Assembly (NCBI GenBank): GCA_007695115.1 | Contig: REEK01000134.1 | Span: 1 to 46,851, forward strand | Reading direction: 5' to 3' | DNA: 46,851 nucleotides | From: Sphaerobacteraceae bacterium | GTDB lineage: Bacteria > Chloroflexota > Chloroflexia > Thermomicrobiales > Thermomicrobiaceae | Part shown: one piece after another, positions 22,147 to 30,041 of the stretch | Position numbering within the stretch: the first letter of the stretch is position 1 | How the letters are laid out: every line of letters begins with the position of its first letter | Program-made: the position numbers and the translations under genes | The notes under the pieces: model-generated | Database searches by the model: none | What the model saw: the letters and a program-made list of their open reading frames with translations, nothing else | What the model was told of the DNA's origin: nothing

Positions 22147-24591
22147 ATGTCGTTCCCCTCTCCCATCGAAGATCCGGTAGACATTACCAGGGCTGCTGCG
22201 GATCAGACGCTCAGCGATGATCACCTGGCGGCGCTCGAAGAAGTCCAGCGACGGGTACTCTGGCTGAGTGCGCTAAGTATTCATCACGCGAACAATGTTC
22301 GCCCAAATCCGGACGGAATCAAAGTCGGCGGGCATCAGGCGTCATGCGCCTCGGCTGTCTCGATCATGACCGCGCTGTACTTTCATGCGCTTCAACGGGG
22401 TGACCGGATATCCATCAAACCGCATGCGTCTCCAGTTCTGCATGCCATTCACTATCTTCTTGGCAATCTGAACAAGGAATACCTGACAACGTTACGCGGC
22501 TATCGCGGGCTACAGGCCTATCCGAGCCGCACCAAAGACCCGTTCCCAGTGGATTTTTCTACGGGTTCTGTCGGTCACGGTGCGGTGGCTCCGGCGTTTG
22601 CCGCGCTGAGCCATTCCTATCTTCGCACACACTTTGGGGACGTGACATCTCGCCGGTTTATCTCATTCATTGGAGATGCCGAGCTGGACGAGGGAAACAT
22701 CTGGGAAGCGGTGATCGAAGAGGCTCTGGCACCGGCCGGGAACGTTCTCTGGATCGTCGATCTGAACCGGCAAAGCCTGGACCGGGTGATTCCGGGCATC
22801 CGCGCCACCGAGATGAAGGGGCATTTCGCCCAGTCCGGCTGGCGGGTGCTGGAGGCCAAGTATGGCCGCGCGTTGCGGGATGTCTTCGCTCGTCCGGGCG
22901 GGCCATCCTTCCGACGCGCGATCGATGCGATGGAGAACGAGGAATACCAGACGTTGATTCGCCTGCCGGGCGACAAGTTGCGGCCGCGTCTGATCAACTT
23001 CCGGGGTGTCCACAATCCGGGCATCGAGCAAGCGATCGCTGACGTCCCGAATGAGGAACTTCCCGGGTTGCTGGCCAATCTCGGCGGGCACGATATGCAG
23101 GACCTTATCGATATCTTCGAAGAGGGACTCCGACCGTCCGATCAGCCCACTGTGATCTTCTGCTACACCATCAAGGGATGGAACATGCCCTTCTACGGTG
23201 ACGCGCTGAATCACTCGGCGATCATGAAAGATGAACAGATCGAGGAGCTTCGGGAACAGATCGGCATCGCCGAGGAAGATCAGTGGGAGCGGTTCTCCGA
23301 AGATTCAGCAGCGGGTCAGCTCTGCCAGGAGGCGTTCGAGCGCCTCTATGCTGGAGAGGAACCACGAACCCCGGCCGTGAGAGCTGATCAGGTGCCTGTT
23401 CACCTGGGACATTCCCGGGTGAAAACGTCTTCGACACAGGAGTCGTTTGGTCGACTGATGACCCAGCTGGCTGACCTGGAGGATGTCGGTCCCCGGATCG
23501 TCACGGTCTCGCCTGACGTCTCGACATCGACCAATCTCGGCGGGTGGATCAACAAGACCGGGGTCTTCGCGCTGAGTGAAGCGACTCGCTACGATGAAGA
23601 CGATGACAATGCCCCGAAGTTGTTGCGCTGGGAGCCGAAGCCAGCCGGGCAGCACATCGAGCTCGGAATTTCCGAGATGAACCTGTTCTCGATGCTCGGG
23701 ATGCTCGGCCTCTCGCACGAGCTGAGCGGGCAGATGGTCTTCCCGATCGGCACAGTCTACGACCCGTTCGTGCTTCGCGGGATGGATGCACTGGTCTACA
23801 GCGTCTATTCCGGCTCCAAGATGGTATTCGCCGGTACGCCGTCTGGAATTACCCTGGCCCCTGAAGGTGGCGCCCATCAATCGACAATTACGCCTTCAGT
23901 CGGTATCGAACTGCCGGGTCTCCGCGCCTACGAGCCGTGTTTTGCCCAGGAGCTCGAGTGGGCGTTGCTGGATAGCCTGCGTCAGTGCTGCGATCGGGAG
24001 AATGGCGAGTCGACCTATCTTCGCCTGTCGACCCGACCGGTGGATCAGACGCTATTCAGCGCCGCGCTAGACCGAATCGGTCAGGACGATCTCCGACGGC
24101 AGGTTCTGGCTGGTGGCTACCGGATAGTCGATGCCGCCTATGACGCACCGGACACTGATCCGCGGGACACGGTCGAGATCGTTGCTGCTGGCGTGATGGT
24201 CCCTGAAGCGATCAAGGCGGCCGGAATCCTGCATCAGGAGGGCGTCGCCGCAAACGTGATCAACCTCACCTCAGCACAGCAGCTCTACGCGCAGTGGCGC
24301 GAGTGGCAGCGATACGATGCCGGGATGATCGATGGCCCTGAGCCGACGATGCACCTCGATACGCTGATTCCGTCAGCTGAACGCCGGGCGCCGATCGTGA
24401 CCCTGCTGGATGGTGCCTCCCATACGCTGGCTTGGATCGGGAGCGTGAACGGTGCCCAGGTCACGGCGCTCGGCGTGGATCAGTTCGGGCAGTCTGGAAC
24501 GCTCAGCGAGCTCTACCAGCACTACGAGATCGACCCGGAGCGGATTGCCATGGCTGCGTTTGCCGCACTCGATCGCCGGGATGGCGTCTGA
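22147..24591 (+). CDS. Homodimeric-type (AceE-like) pyruvate dehydrogenase E1 / transketolase-like enzyme (814 aa)
   Basis: A thiamine-diphosphate enzyme with the domain order of AceE: an N-terminal TPP-binding domain with GGHQASCASAVSIMTAL, KPHASPVLHAIHYLLG, FSTGSVGHGAVAP and the TPP motif GDAELDEGNIWEAV ending DLNRQSLDR; a middle pyrimidine-binding domain (ELGISEMNLFSMLGMLGL, with the catalytic-type Glu); and a C-terminal transketolase-type domain. It would decarboxylate a 2-oxoacid, classically pyruvate, and pass the acyl group to an E2 lipoyl protein, but no E2 or E3 gene is nearby. It is about 70 residues shorter than typical AceE. ATG 22147 has GGAGG ten bases upstream. The OsmC-like gene follows after 35 bases. 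Confidence 0.87.
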   Translation: MSFPSPIEDPVDITRAAADQTLSDDHLAALEEVQRRVLWLSALSIHHANNVRPNPDGIKVGGHQASCASAVSIMTALYFHALQRGDRISIKPHASPVLHAIHYLLGNLNKEYLTTLRGYRGLQAYPSRTKDPFPVDFSTGSVGHGAVAPAFAALSHSYLRTHFGDVTSRRFISFIGDAELDEGNIWEAVIEEALAPAGNVLWIVDLNRQSLDRVIPGIRATEMKGHFAQSGWRVLEAKYGRALRDVFARPGGPSFRRAIDAMENEEYQTLIRLPGDKLRPRLINFRGVHNPGIEQAIADVPNEELPGLLANLGGHDMQDLIDIFEEGLRPSDQPTVIFCYTIKGWNMPFYGDALNHSAIMKDEQIEELREQIGIAEEDQWERFSEDSAAGQLCQEAFERLYAGEEPRTPAVRADQVPVHLGHSRVKTSSTQESFGRLMTQLADLEDVGPRIVTVSPDVSTSTNLGGWINKTGVFALSEATRYDEDDDNAPKLLRWEPKPAGQHIELGISEMNLFSMLGMLGLSHELSGQMVFPIGTVYDPFVLRGMDALVYSVYSGSKMVFAGTPSGITLAPEGGAHQSTITPSVGIELPGLRAYEPCFAQELEWALLDSLRQCCDRENGESTYLRLSTRPVDQTLFSAALDRIGQDDLRRQVLAGGYRIVDAAYDAPDTDPRDTVEIVAAGVMVPEAIKAAGILHQEGVAANVINLTSAQQLYAQWREWQRYDAGMIDGPEPTMHLDTLIPSAERRAPIVTLLDGASHTLAWIGSVNGAQVTALGVDQFGQSGTLSELYQHYEIDPERIAMAAFAALDRRDGV

Positions 24592-24626
24592 CCGTCTCTC
24601 GTGAGTCAGAATCGAAAGGGATTCAG

Positions 24627-24980
24627 ATGACTGCAGATCAACCACGCTACGCGGCTCGATCGACCAGTAGCGGCACGTTTCAGCGAAGCCTGAATCAGGT
24701 CCGGAATCATCACTTCATTCTGGACAGCCCCGGAGTCGGTGAAGAAGTAACCACCGGCGAATCGTTCATGGCTGGTATCTCATCCTGTGGGGTCACGCTG
24801 ATCGAAGGAGCCGCCAGAGAACAAGGTATCGACCTGCGACACATCGAGGTCGACATCGGCGGCTTTCGCAGCGATGACGCGCCGACTCCGGATCTCGAGC
24901 GGATCGACATGAGCTTCGTGCTCTACGGCGTCGACGAGCGCCAGGCGACGCATCTGGTGGATATCTGGAAAGAGCGTTGA
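24627..24980 (+). CDS. OsmC-like protein lacking the second redox cysteine (117 aa)
   Basis: OsmC/Ohr proteins are small peroxidases that reduce organic hydroperoxides with a cysteine pair. The body of the fold is visible (FILDSPGVGEEVTTGESFMAGISSC with Cys54, then VTLIEGAAREQGIDLRHIEV and MSFVLYGVDE). The protein stops at LVDIWKER, just before the place where the second cysteine (usually in a CPV motif) would lie, and the reading frame after the stop does not restore it. It is therefore a single-cysteine, slightly short OsmC relative, possibly a binding protein or a peroxidase using another thiol. AAAGGG lies six bases before the ATG. Probably cotranscribed with the upstream E1-like gene. 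Confidence 0.8.
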   Translation: MTADQPRYAARSTSSGTFQRSLNQVRNHHFILDSPGVGEEVTTGESFMAGISSCGVTLIEGAAREQGIDLRHIEVDIGGFRSDDAPTPDLERIDMSFVLYGVDERQATHLVDIWKER

Positions 24981-25080
24981 CCACTCTATCGAGCGGTCGC
25001 AGTTGCGGTCCAGATCAACGTTGCGGTAGAAGCCCGAAACTGACTCGAACAGTACGGAGAGAGAGCGTCCTTCAGCACCT

Positions 25081-25437
25081 ATGCCGTGGTGGATAAAGGC
25101 ACTATTCGTCGGGACCATTATCGCAACAGTGTGCGTGGCAGTCGGGTATCTGCTTTCGCGCGTGATGATCGGAGACGAATGGCAATTCTTTGCAGGTGCT
25201 GTTCTGATACTGGTGGCGGTCTATCTGGTGGCGTCGTCACTTCCGCGCCGGTTGGCCCCCTCGCACACCCGGAGATCACGTAATCCAGTGGAGAACGCCG
25301 GTCTTCACCAGATGGCCTATCATGTAGCCGAGAACCCCGGGGATGGCGCACGGGCGCGTAACCGATTCAACCCGGATTTTCTTATTGCGGCGATCCCGCT
25401 GCTGGTCGCGTTCGTGGTGATCGTCATTCTTGCGTGA
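25081..25437 (+). CDS. Small three-helix membrane protein of unknown function (118 aa)
   Basis: Not recognised. Hydrophobic segments lie at about residues 5-26 (IKALFVGTIIATVCVAVGYLL), 34-53 (FFAGAVLILVAVYLVASSL) and 97-117 (FLIAAIPLLVAFVVIVILA), separated by a basic cytoplasmic-type loop (PRRLAPSHTRRSRN) and a polar stretch. No Shine-Dalgarno is obvious before the ATG. It sits 100 bases after the OsmC-like gene and converges with the DUF2283-like gene. Confidence 0.65.
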   Translation: MPWWIKALFVGTIIATVCVAVGYLLSRVMIGDEWQFFAGAVLILVAVYLVASSLPRRLAPSHTRRSRNPVENAGLHQMAYHVAENPGDGARARNRFNPDFLIAAIPLLVAFVVIVILA

Positions 25438-25482
25438 TCACCGAGACCCCAGAGAGCTACTCGACTTCACAGACCCAGTTTT

Positions 25483-25499
25483 CCGGCCCGCCGGGCCGG
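25483..25499. terminator. GC-rich hairpin between convergent genes
   Basis: CCGGCCC (25483-25489) pairs with GGGCCGG (25493-25499) around GCC, between convergent stops at 25437 and 25511. The T-run is poor in both directions. Confidence 0.4.
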
Positions 25500-25510
25500 T
25501 CTGGTTGCCA

Positions 25511-25906
25511 TCACTGATTGCCTGAAGGAAACGAGATCTCGTAGCCGTGCCCGCGTCGTGGAATGGCGATCGCCACGAGGCGCTCGTTGGCATCCAGTTC
25601 GGCGGTTAGCGGAAGCTCTGCCGTCCGGATGTGTTGCTCGGGAATGTCTTCGCTGGGTGTGCTGAGGGCAACATAGGCTCCACGATCATCGATCTCGATG
25701 TAATCACGAGCCACGCCGTCCTTCAGCCAGGTGGAGAAAATCGGGGCCAGGCTGCGATCCATCGATTCCAGCTCGATGCCGACTAGTCGGCCCTGATCGG
25801 CGATATCGATCACGCCATCGAAGACGTGCTTCTTCACGACATCGCCCGACTCGACATCCAGAGTCAATCGCAATATGTTTTCAGTCGATCGATAGCTGAG
25901 TCTCAC
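25511..25906 (-). CDS. Tandem DUF2283-like protein (131 aa)
   Basis: The protein appears to contain two copies of a DUF2283-type beta fold. Copy 1 (about residues 1-50) runs from LSYRSTENILRLTL to GVIDIADQGRLVGIELESM, the typical DUF2283 ending. Copy 2 (about 70-125) runs from IEIDDRGAYVALS to LTAELDANERLVAIAIPRRG. DUF2283 proteins usually have a single copy of about 70 residues and no assigned function. The start is GTG 25906 with AGGA six bases upstream. It is divergent from the GerW gene with about 110 bases between, so they could share a control region. Confidence 0.65.
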   Translation of the reverse strand: MRLSYRSTENILRLTLDVESGDVVKKHVFDGVIDIADQGRLVGIELESMDRSLAPIFSTWLKDGVARDYIEIDDRGAYVALSTPSEDIPEQHIRTAELPLTAELDANERLVAIAIPRRGHGYEISFPSGNQ

Positions 25907-26017
25907 CGTAAATCCTGTCTTTAAGGCCGTTGCGCGATTACCCGGCGAACCTGTGTAGTTAATGCTAACAGAGGCGCTTGCTTTCAGAACGCATCAGAAA
26001 TGGAACAGGAGAACCCG

Positions 26018-26374
26018 ATGGTCAATATCGAAGAAATTCTGTCCCGGGCGACCGACAGTATGACGGTCAACCGCGTGTTCGGTGAACCGATCGAGCGGGA
26101 TGGCGCGACAGTGATCCCGGTAGCGAAGGTCTCCGGTGGCGGCGGTGGCGGCGGAGGAAAAGCGAAAGACGAGGAGCGGGACGGCTCCGGTGGCGGATTT
26201 GGCGTAAACGCGGAACCTGTCGGCGCATACCTGATCAGTGACGGAAAGCTCTCCTGGCACCCTGCCACCAAGGCAGTGGACGTCACGCGAATCGTGATCA
26301 GTTCGAACCTCGTCGCGATCGCGCTGCTGCTGGTGCTGCGAAGTATCTTCGTCTCCCGGAAACGGGGTAACTGA
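26018..26374 (+). CDS. GerW/YtfJ family protein (118 aa)
   Basis: Matches the GerW/YtfJ family, first named for spore-associated proteins of Bacillus but widespread in non-spore-formers with unknown role. The usual features are present: NIEEILSRATDSMTVNRVFG, GATVIPVAKVSGGGGGGGG, a second glycine-rich stretch DGSGGGFGV and AEPVGAYLISDGKLSWHP. A hydrophobic C-terminal segment (about 97-112, ISSNLVAIALLLVLRSIF) suggests a membrane anchor followed by the basic tail SRKRGN. ATG 26018 has AGGAG six bases upstream; the ATG at 26000 is less likely. No sporulation genes are nearby. Confidence 0.87.
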   Translation: MVNIEEILSRATDSMTVNRVFGEPIERDGATVIPVAKVSGGGGGGGGKAKDEERDGSGGGFGVNAEPVGAYLISDGKLSWHPATKAVDVTRIVISSNLVAIALLLVLRSIFVSRKRGN

Positions 26375-26393
26375 GCCACCTGAGCCGTACCGG

Positions 26394-27629
26394 TTACCGA
26401 TACTCCCGTGAGAGCTTCCGTATGTCGGTGTCCGGGCTCTGGAGCGTTTCCCGGTCGATCTGTGCTCTGGCGGCAACCAGACGGCGACAGGACCGGAACT
26501 CCCGGGCGTTGTTCACGGTGACGGCAGCGCAGATGGCGCCGTCATCCAGATAGAACGCCGTAATCGAGCGTTCGTCCGGATTTCCCCGTATGACCACCTC
26601 GGCGTCGTCAGAGGCGAAGCCGGCGTACTGGATGTTCGTGTCGTACTGATCCGACCAGAAATAGGGAATCGGTGCGAACGGTTCATCCATCGCACCCGCG
26701 ATCACCTTGCCCACGAAGGTCCCTTGCGATCCGGCGTTGTCGAAGTGCTCGATGCGAATGCGCTGGTTTAGCTCCGGATGCCACCAGTTCGCGACGTCGC
26801 CCGCCGCGTACACATTTGGGACGCTTGTCCGGCAGAACTCGTCCGTCACGATGCCGTTGTCGATCTCCAGTCCAGAATCGGCAAACAACTCGACGTTTGG
26901 CCGAACTCCGACCCCTACCACCACCAGATCGCAGTCGATGGTCGATCCGTCACTCAGTACCGCCTGCTCGACTCGAGTGCCGCCGCGTAGCTCATCGATT
27001 CGACTGTTCATCTGCAGTGTCACGCCGTGGTCTTCATGAATCGCTGCACAGACCGCGGTAATATCCGGGTGCAGCGCCGCACTCATCGGTGACCCGGCCA
27101 TATCGACCAGTGTCACGTGTTTGCCAAGCGAGCGAGCGCTGGCAGCGACCTCTGAACCGATGAACCCCGCTCCGATCACCACGACCGAGGTTGCTGCTTC
27201 GAGATCCGACTTCAGCGAGTCGGCATCATCGGTTGTCCGGAGATAGTGAACCCCGTCCAGATCGAATCCGGCGCCGGTGAGGTGAATCGGACTGGCTCCG
27301 GTGGCGATCAGGAGATCATCGAACGTGAGCCTGTCTTCGCTGGATGTTTCGACGGTTCGTGCGTCGAGATCAACGTTAGTTGCCCGGGTATCGCTCAACA
27401 CCGTGATGTCGTCGGCACTGTAGTCGCCCTCCGGGTGGAACCCGAGCTGGTCAGGCTGCTGCTTGCCCTGTAGCACGCCTTTCGAGAGCGGCGTGCGGTC
27501 ATACGGCAATGCGGACTCCTCTGACAGGATGGTGATCTTCCCGTCGTAGCCGTTGTGACGCGCGGCCAGTGCGGCGGAGTGCGCCGTCAGCCCACCTCCG
27601 ATGATGACCAGGTTCCTGCCGGTGGTCAT
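26394..27629 (-). CDS. FAD/NAD(P)H-dependent ferredoxin reductase (411 aa)
   Basis: A pyridine-nucleotide-disulfide oxidoreductase-fold flavoprotein of the ferredoxin reductase type used with Rieske or 2Fe-2S ferredoxins. The N-terminal FAD site is VIIGGGLTAHSAALAAR, a slight variation of the usual GxGxxG. YDRTPLSKGVL, the ATGASP motif, the NAD site VVVIGAGFIGSEVAASAR and the second FAD motif VYAAGDVANWW follow in order, then a short reductase C-terminal domain. It would move electrons from NAD(P)H to the Rieske protein encoded immediately upstream, whose stop overlaps this ATG by four bases. No terminal oxygenase is nearby. Confidence 0.9.
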   Translation of the reverse strand: MTTGRNLVIIGGGLTAHSAALAARHNGYDGKITILSEESALPYDRTPLSKGVLQGKQQPDQLGFHPEGDYSADDITVLSDTRATNVDLDARTVETSSEDRLTFDDLLIATGASPIHLTGAGFDLDGVHYLRTTDDADSLKSDLEAATSVVVIGAGFIGSEVAASARSLGKHVTLVDMAGSPMSAALHPDITAVCAAIHEDHGVTLQMNSRIDELRGGTRVEQAVLSDGSTIDCDLVVVGVGVRPNVELFADSGLEIDNGIVTDEFCRTSVPNVYAAGDVANWWHPELNQRIRIEHFDNAGSQGTFVGKVIAGAMDEPFAPIPYFWSDQYDTNIQYAGFASDDAEVVIRGNPDERSITAFYLDDGAICAAVTVNNAREFRSCRRLVAARAQIDRETLQSPDTDIRKLSREYR

Positions 27630-27973
27630 CGATCGTCCGGGTCGTTCTTGATCGGTTTGGTGGACACGAAGACCTTGCCGTCTTCGACCTTCACCTCATA
27701 GACCGGAAGCGGCACCACGGCCGGCATGTTGGTTGCCGTGCCGGTCTCCACGTTGAAACCGGACGAGTGCAACGGGCACCAGACGGTATCGTCCTCGATA
27801 TCCCCGTCCCACAGTTCCGCGTATTCGTGGGTGCAGATCCCATGAAGTGCGTGGATCTTGCCGTCGACTCTGGCCAGCATCAGTTGCTCATCACCCAGGT
27901 CGAACGGATACATCTCACCCTCTTCAACGAGCTCTTCCGGCATAACCTCGATGTAATCGCCATTGCCGCTCAT
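27626..27973 (-). CDS. Rieske [2Fe-2S] ferredoxin (115 aa)
   Basis: A soluble Rieske-type electron carrier of the kind serving aromatic-ring or other oxygenases. The cluster ligands are visible: Cys47 and His49 in GICTHEYAEL, and Cys66 and His69 in WCPLHSSGF, spaced as in oxygenase ferredoxins. The rest (YPFDLGDEQLMLARVDGKI to VYEVKVEDGKVFVS) is the usual beta sandwich. GGAGGGT lies just upstream of the ATG. Overlap with the reductase start (ATGA) indicates translational coupling. The CDGSH gene lies about 90 bases upstream on the same strand. Confidence 0.93.
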   Translation of the reverse strand: MSGNGDYIEVMPEELVEEGEMYPFDLGDEQLMLARVDGKIHALHGICTHEYAELWDGDIEDDTVWCPLHSSGFNVETGTATNMPAVVPLPVYEVKVEDGKVFVSTKPIKNDPDDR

Positions 27974-28062
27974 GGAACCCTCCTCAAATTGCTGATTTAC
28001 AGGATGACAGGGCTGGACGGCATCGGCATGCCGCCCAGCAACGTGTTCGATCGTTTCAATCG

Positions 28063-28305
28063 TCAGGAGTTGTTGTCTTCAACCTGAAGGATGTTGTGCT
28101 CGGCTACGGCAGCCTTTTCACCCTTGAAGTCACAATCGCGATGGCTGCCATCGCAGAATGGCTTGTTCTTCGATTCTGCGCACCGGCAGAGTGCCACGTC
28201 GTCGCCCTCGACGATGACCTGGTTTCCTTTGTGGTCCTCGATCGTGACCTTGCCGGTCACCAGATACGGTCCGTTGCGATTGACGCGAATATTGACATCA
28301 GCCAT
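28063..28305 (-). CDS. CDGSH iron-sulfur domain protein (80 aa)
   Basis: A small soluble protein with a complete CDGSH 2Fe-2S site: Cys40 and Cys42 in LCRCAES, Cys51 and His55 in FCDGSH (3Cys-1His ligation). The N-terminal half, IRVNRNGPYLVTGKVTIED, is the beta-strand region common in bacterial CDGSH proteins. The His-ligated cluster is redox active and labile. ATG 28305 is preferred over 28335 because AGGAAGGGA lies directly upstream. It is first in a likely CDGSH-Rieske-reductase operon. Confidence 0.9.
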   Translation of the reverse strand: MADVNIRVNRNGPYLVTGKVTIEDHKGNQVIVEGDDVALCRCAESKNKPFCDGSHRDCDFKGEKAAVAEHNILQVEDNNS

Positions 28306-28459
28306 GTCGTGTCCCTTCCTGTTTCGGCGTTTCATCGTTATCTGAACTTCTGCCCCCCACGCCCTACCTTAGCATGATGTGTTCCGGCCGCGCGAGCCGA
28401 ATACGGGTAACATGGGGTGAAATCGATGATCATTCTTCAGCGAACGAACGGAGAATCTG

Positions 28460-28672
28460 GTGCGAATCGATACCAACAGGACAGTTCATGAGTTTCGGCA
28501 GCGGATCGAAACAGACGCCCGGCTGGAGTTCGGCGATGAGCGTGCCGGTGAGCTTTCCGAGCAACTCGATCACCTGGCGAACATGCTCGCAGGCGTGGCG
28601 AGGCAGTCGCTCGACTTGCGGGATGAGCCGCTTCCATCCGGGCCGGTAGCTGATCGAAGAGGTGACGTATGA
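28460..28672 (+). CDS. GatC/AtzG-like small protein coupled to an amidase (70 aa)
   Basis: A short helical protein (EFRQRIETDARLEFGDERAG, LSEQLDHLANMLAGVARQSL, ending LDLRDEPLPSGP) with the general look of GatC-like or AtzG-like partners encoded directly before amidase-signature enzymes. Family membership is inferred from size, helix pattern, the aspartate/proline-rich tail and position, not from a firm motif. The start is GTG 28460 with GGAG six bases upstream. The stop overlaps the amidase ATG as ATGA, so the two are translationally coupled. Confidence 0.6.
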   Translation: MRIDTNRTVHEFRQRIETDARLEFGDERAGELSEQLDHLANMLAGVARQSLDLRDEPLPSGPVADRRGDV

Positions 28673-29967
28673 GTGCGAGTGCAGGGATGACCGCGCGGGC
28701 GCTCGTTGAATCGATTCACCGCGGCGATATGTCCGCCGCCCAGGTTGCCGACGATCATCTCGGGAGGATCGATCAGGTTGATGGACAGGTTCGGGCATTC
28801 GCGACGGTTGATGCAGAGCTGGCGCGGGCCGAGGCGCAGGAACTTGACGCCCGGTTCAGGTCAGGTGCCCGTCTGCCGCTCCACGGGGTGCCGATTGGAG
28901 TGAAGGACATCATCGACGTGGCGGGTCTGCCAACGATTGCCGGATTCGAGCCGTATCGCGGCACGATTGCCCGGACCGACGCCGGGATCATCGCCCGGCT
29001 GCGGGCGCTCGGGGCCATGATGATCGGGAAGACACACACCACCCAGTTTGCGGTTGGTGATCCGGCACCGACCCGGAACCCGTGGGATCAGACTCGGTCC
29101 CCGGCCGGATCGAGCGCTGGCTCCGGGGCGGCTATTCCGGCAGGTATGGTCCCGGTGGCATTGGGGAGTCAGACCGCGGGATCGATGCTCCGCCCAGCGG
29201 CGTTCAACGGTTCGGTTGGGTTCAAGCCGAGTTTTGGATGGATGCCGCTCGATGGGGTGATCCCGCTGAGCTGGTCGCTCGATCACCTCGGGATCTATAC
29301 TGCTGACGTTTCGGACATGGCGCTGATCTATCGCAGTCTGAACCAGCTGCCGATTGACCGGGTTACCAGCGATCGACCGCCCCGGATCGGCCTGCTCACC
29401 GAGTACCTGGACATGTCGGAGCCTTCGGTTGCTGAGCATGTGCGTGTTGTCGCGGCAACCCTCGTCGGTGCCGGTGCGACGGTAATCGAAACCGCCTGGC
29501 CGATCTCCTTCGACGACCTGTTTGCGCCGCACCAGGTGCTCTTCCTGGGGGAGATGGCGGCAATTCATAGCGCCAATCTGCTACGTTATCCTGACGATTA
29601 TGGTGTGAAGATCCGGGCAGGCGTGGAAACAGGGTCGCTTATCCCCGGAACACATCTGATGCAGGCACGCCGTCTTCAACGGCGACATGCTCGCCTTATC
29701 AATGAGTGGATGCGTGATTTTGATGCGGTGGTGTTCCCGACGGTGACAACGGAGGCGTGCCCCATTGCCGAAACGGGTGATCGGAGCCTGCAGGTTCCGG
29801 CGACGTATCTCGGTCTGCCGGCGCTGTCATTGCCGACCGGGCTGGGACCAGACAATCTGCCAATTGCCACGCAACTCATTGGCCGGTCCGGATCCGAGGA
29901 TCGCCTGCTGGACGTTGCGGAGTGGATCACCCGGCAGTGTCCGTTGATCGGTCGGCCGCAACTCTAA
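28669..29967 (+). CDS. Amidase-signature family hydrolase (432 aa)
   Basis: An amidase of the Ser-cisSer-Lys class that hydrolyses amide bonds. The catalytic lysine is in GVPIGVKDIID; the serine-rich loop is SPAGSSAGSGAA with the cis-Ser, and the nucleophile follows in GSQTAGSMLRPAAFNG. The mid-region GFKPSFGWMPLDGVIPLSWS and SLDHLGIYTADVSD are typical of the family. Length is normal for a stand-alone amidase; the pairing with a small GatC-like protein resembles AtzF/AtzG-type or Gat-like sets, but GatB is absent, so a tRNA amidotransferase role is unlikely. The natural substrate is unknown. A terminator follows at 30007. Confidence 0.92.
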   Translation: MSASAGMTARALVESIHRGDMSAAQVADDHLGRIDQVDGQVRAFATVDAELARAEAQELDARFRSGARLPLHGVPIGVKDIIDVAGLPTIAGFEPYRGTIARTDAGIIARLRALGAMMIGKTHTTQFAVGDPAPTRNPWDQTRSPAGSSAGSGAAIPAGMVPVALGSQTAGSMLRPAAFNGSVGFKPSFGWMPLDGVIPLSWSLDHLGIYTADVSDMALIYRSLNQLPIDRVTSDRPPRIGLLTEYLDMSEPSVAEHVRVVAATLVGAGATVIETAWPISFDDLFAPHQVLFLGEMAAIHSANLLRYPDDYGVKIRAGVETGSLIPGTHLMQARRLQRRHARLINEWMRDFDAVVFPTVTTEACPIAETGDRSLQVPATYLGLPALSLPTGLGPDNLPIATQLIGRSGSEDRLLDVAEWITRQCPLIGRPQL

Positions 29968-30006
29968 GTTAGTCGTCTGGTACCTGAAGCTGGTGAGGGC
30001 GATCAA

Positions 30007-30036
30007 GGGGGCGGCGAGAACGTCGCCCCCGTTTCC
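30007..30036 (+). terminator. Intrinsic terminator after the amidase
   Basis: A ten-bp stem (30007-30016 with 30021-30030, one G-T pair), AGAA loop, followed by GTTTCC. It lies between convergent genes. Confidence 0.8.
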
Positions 30037-30041
30037 GGTGA

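Noticed and set aside
28861-29568. 235-codon minus-strand frame opposite the amidase
   Set aside because: Antisense shadow of a gene with complete catalytic motifs; the product is low-complexity and Arg/Pro-rich.
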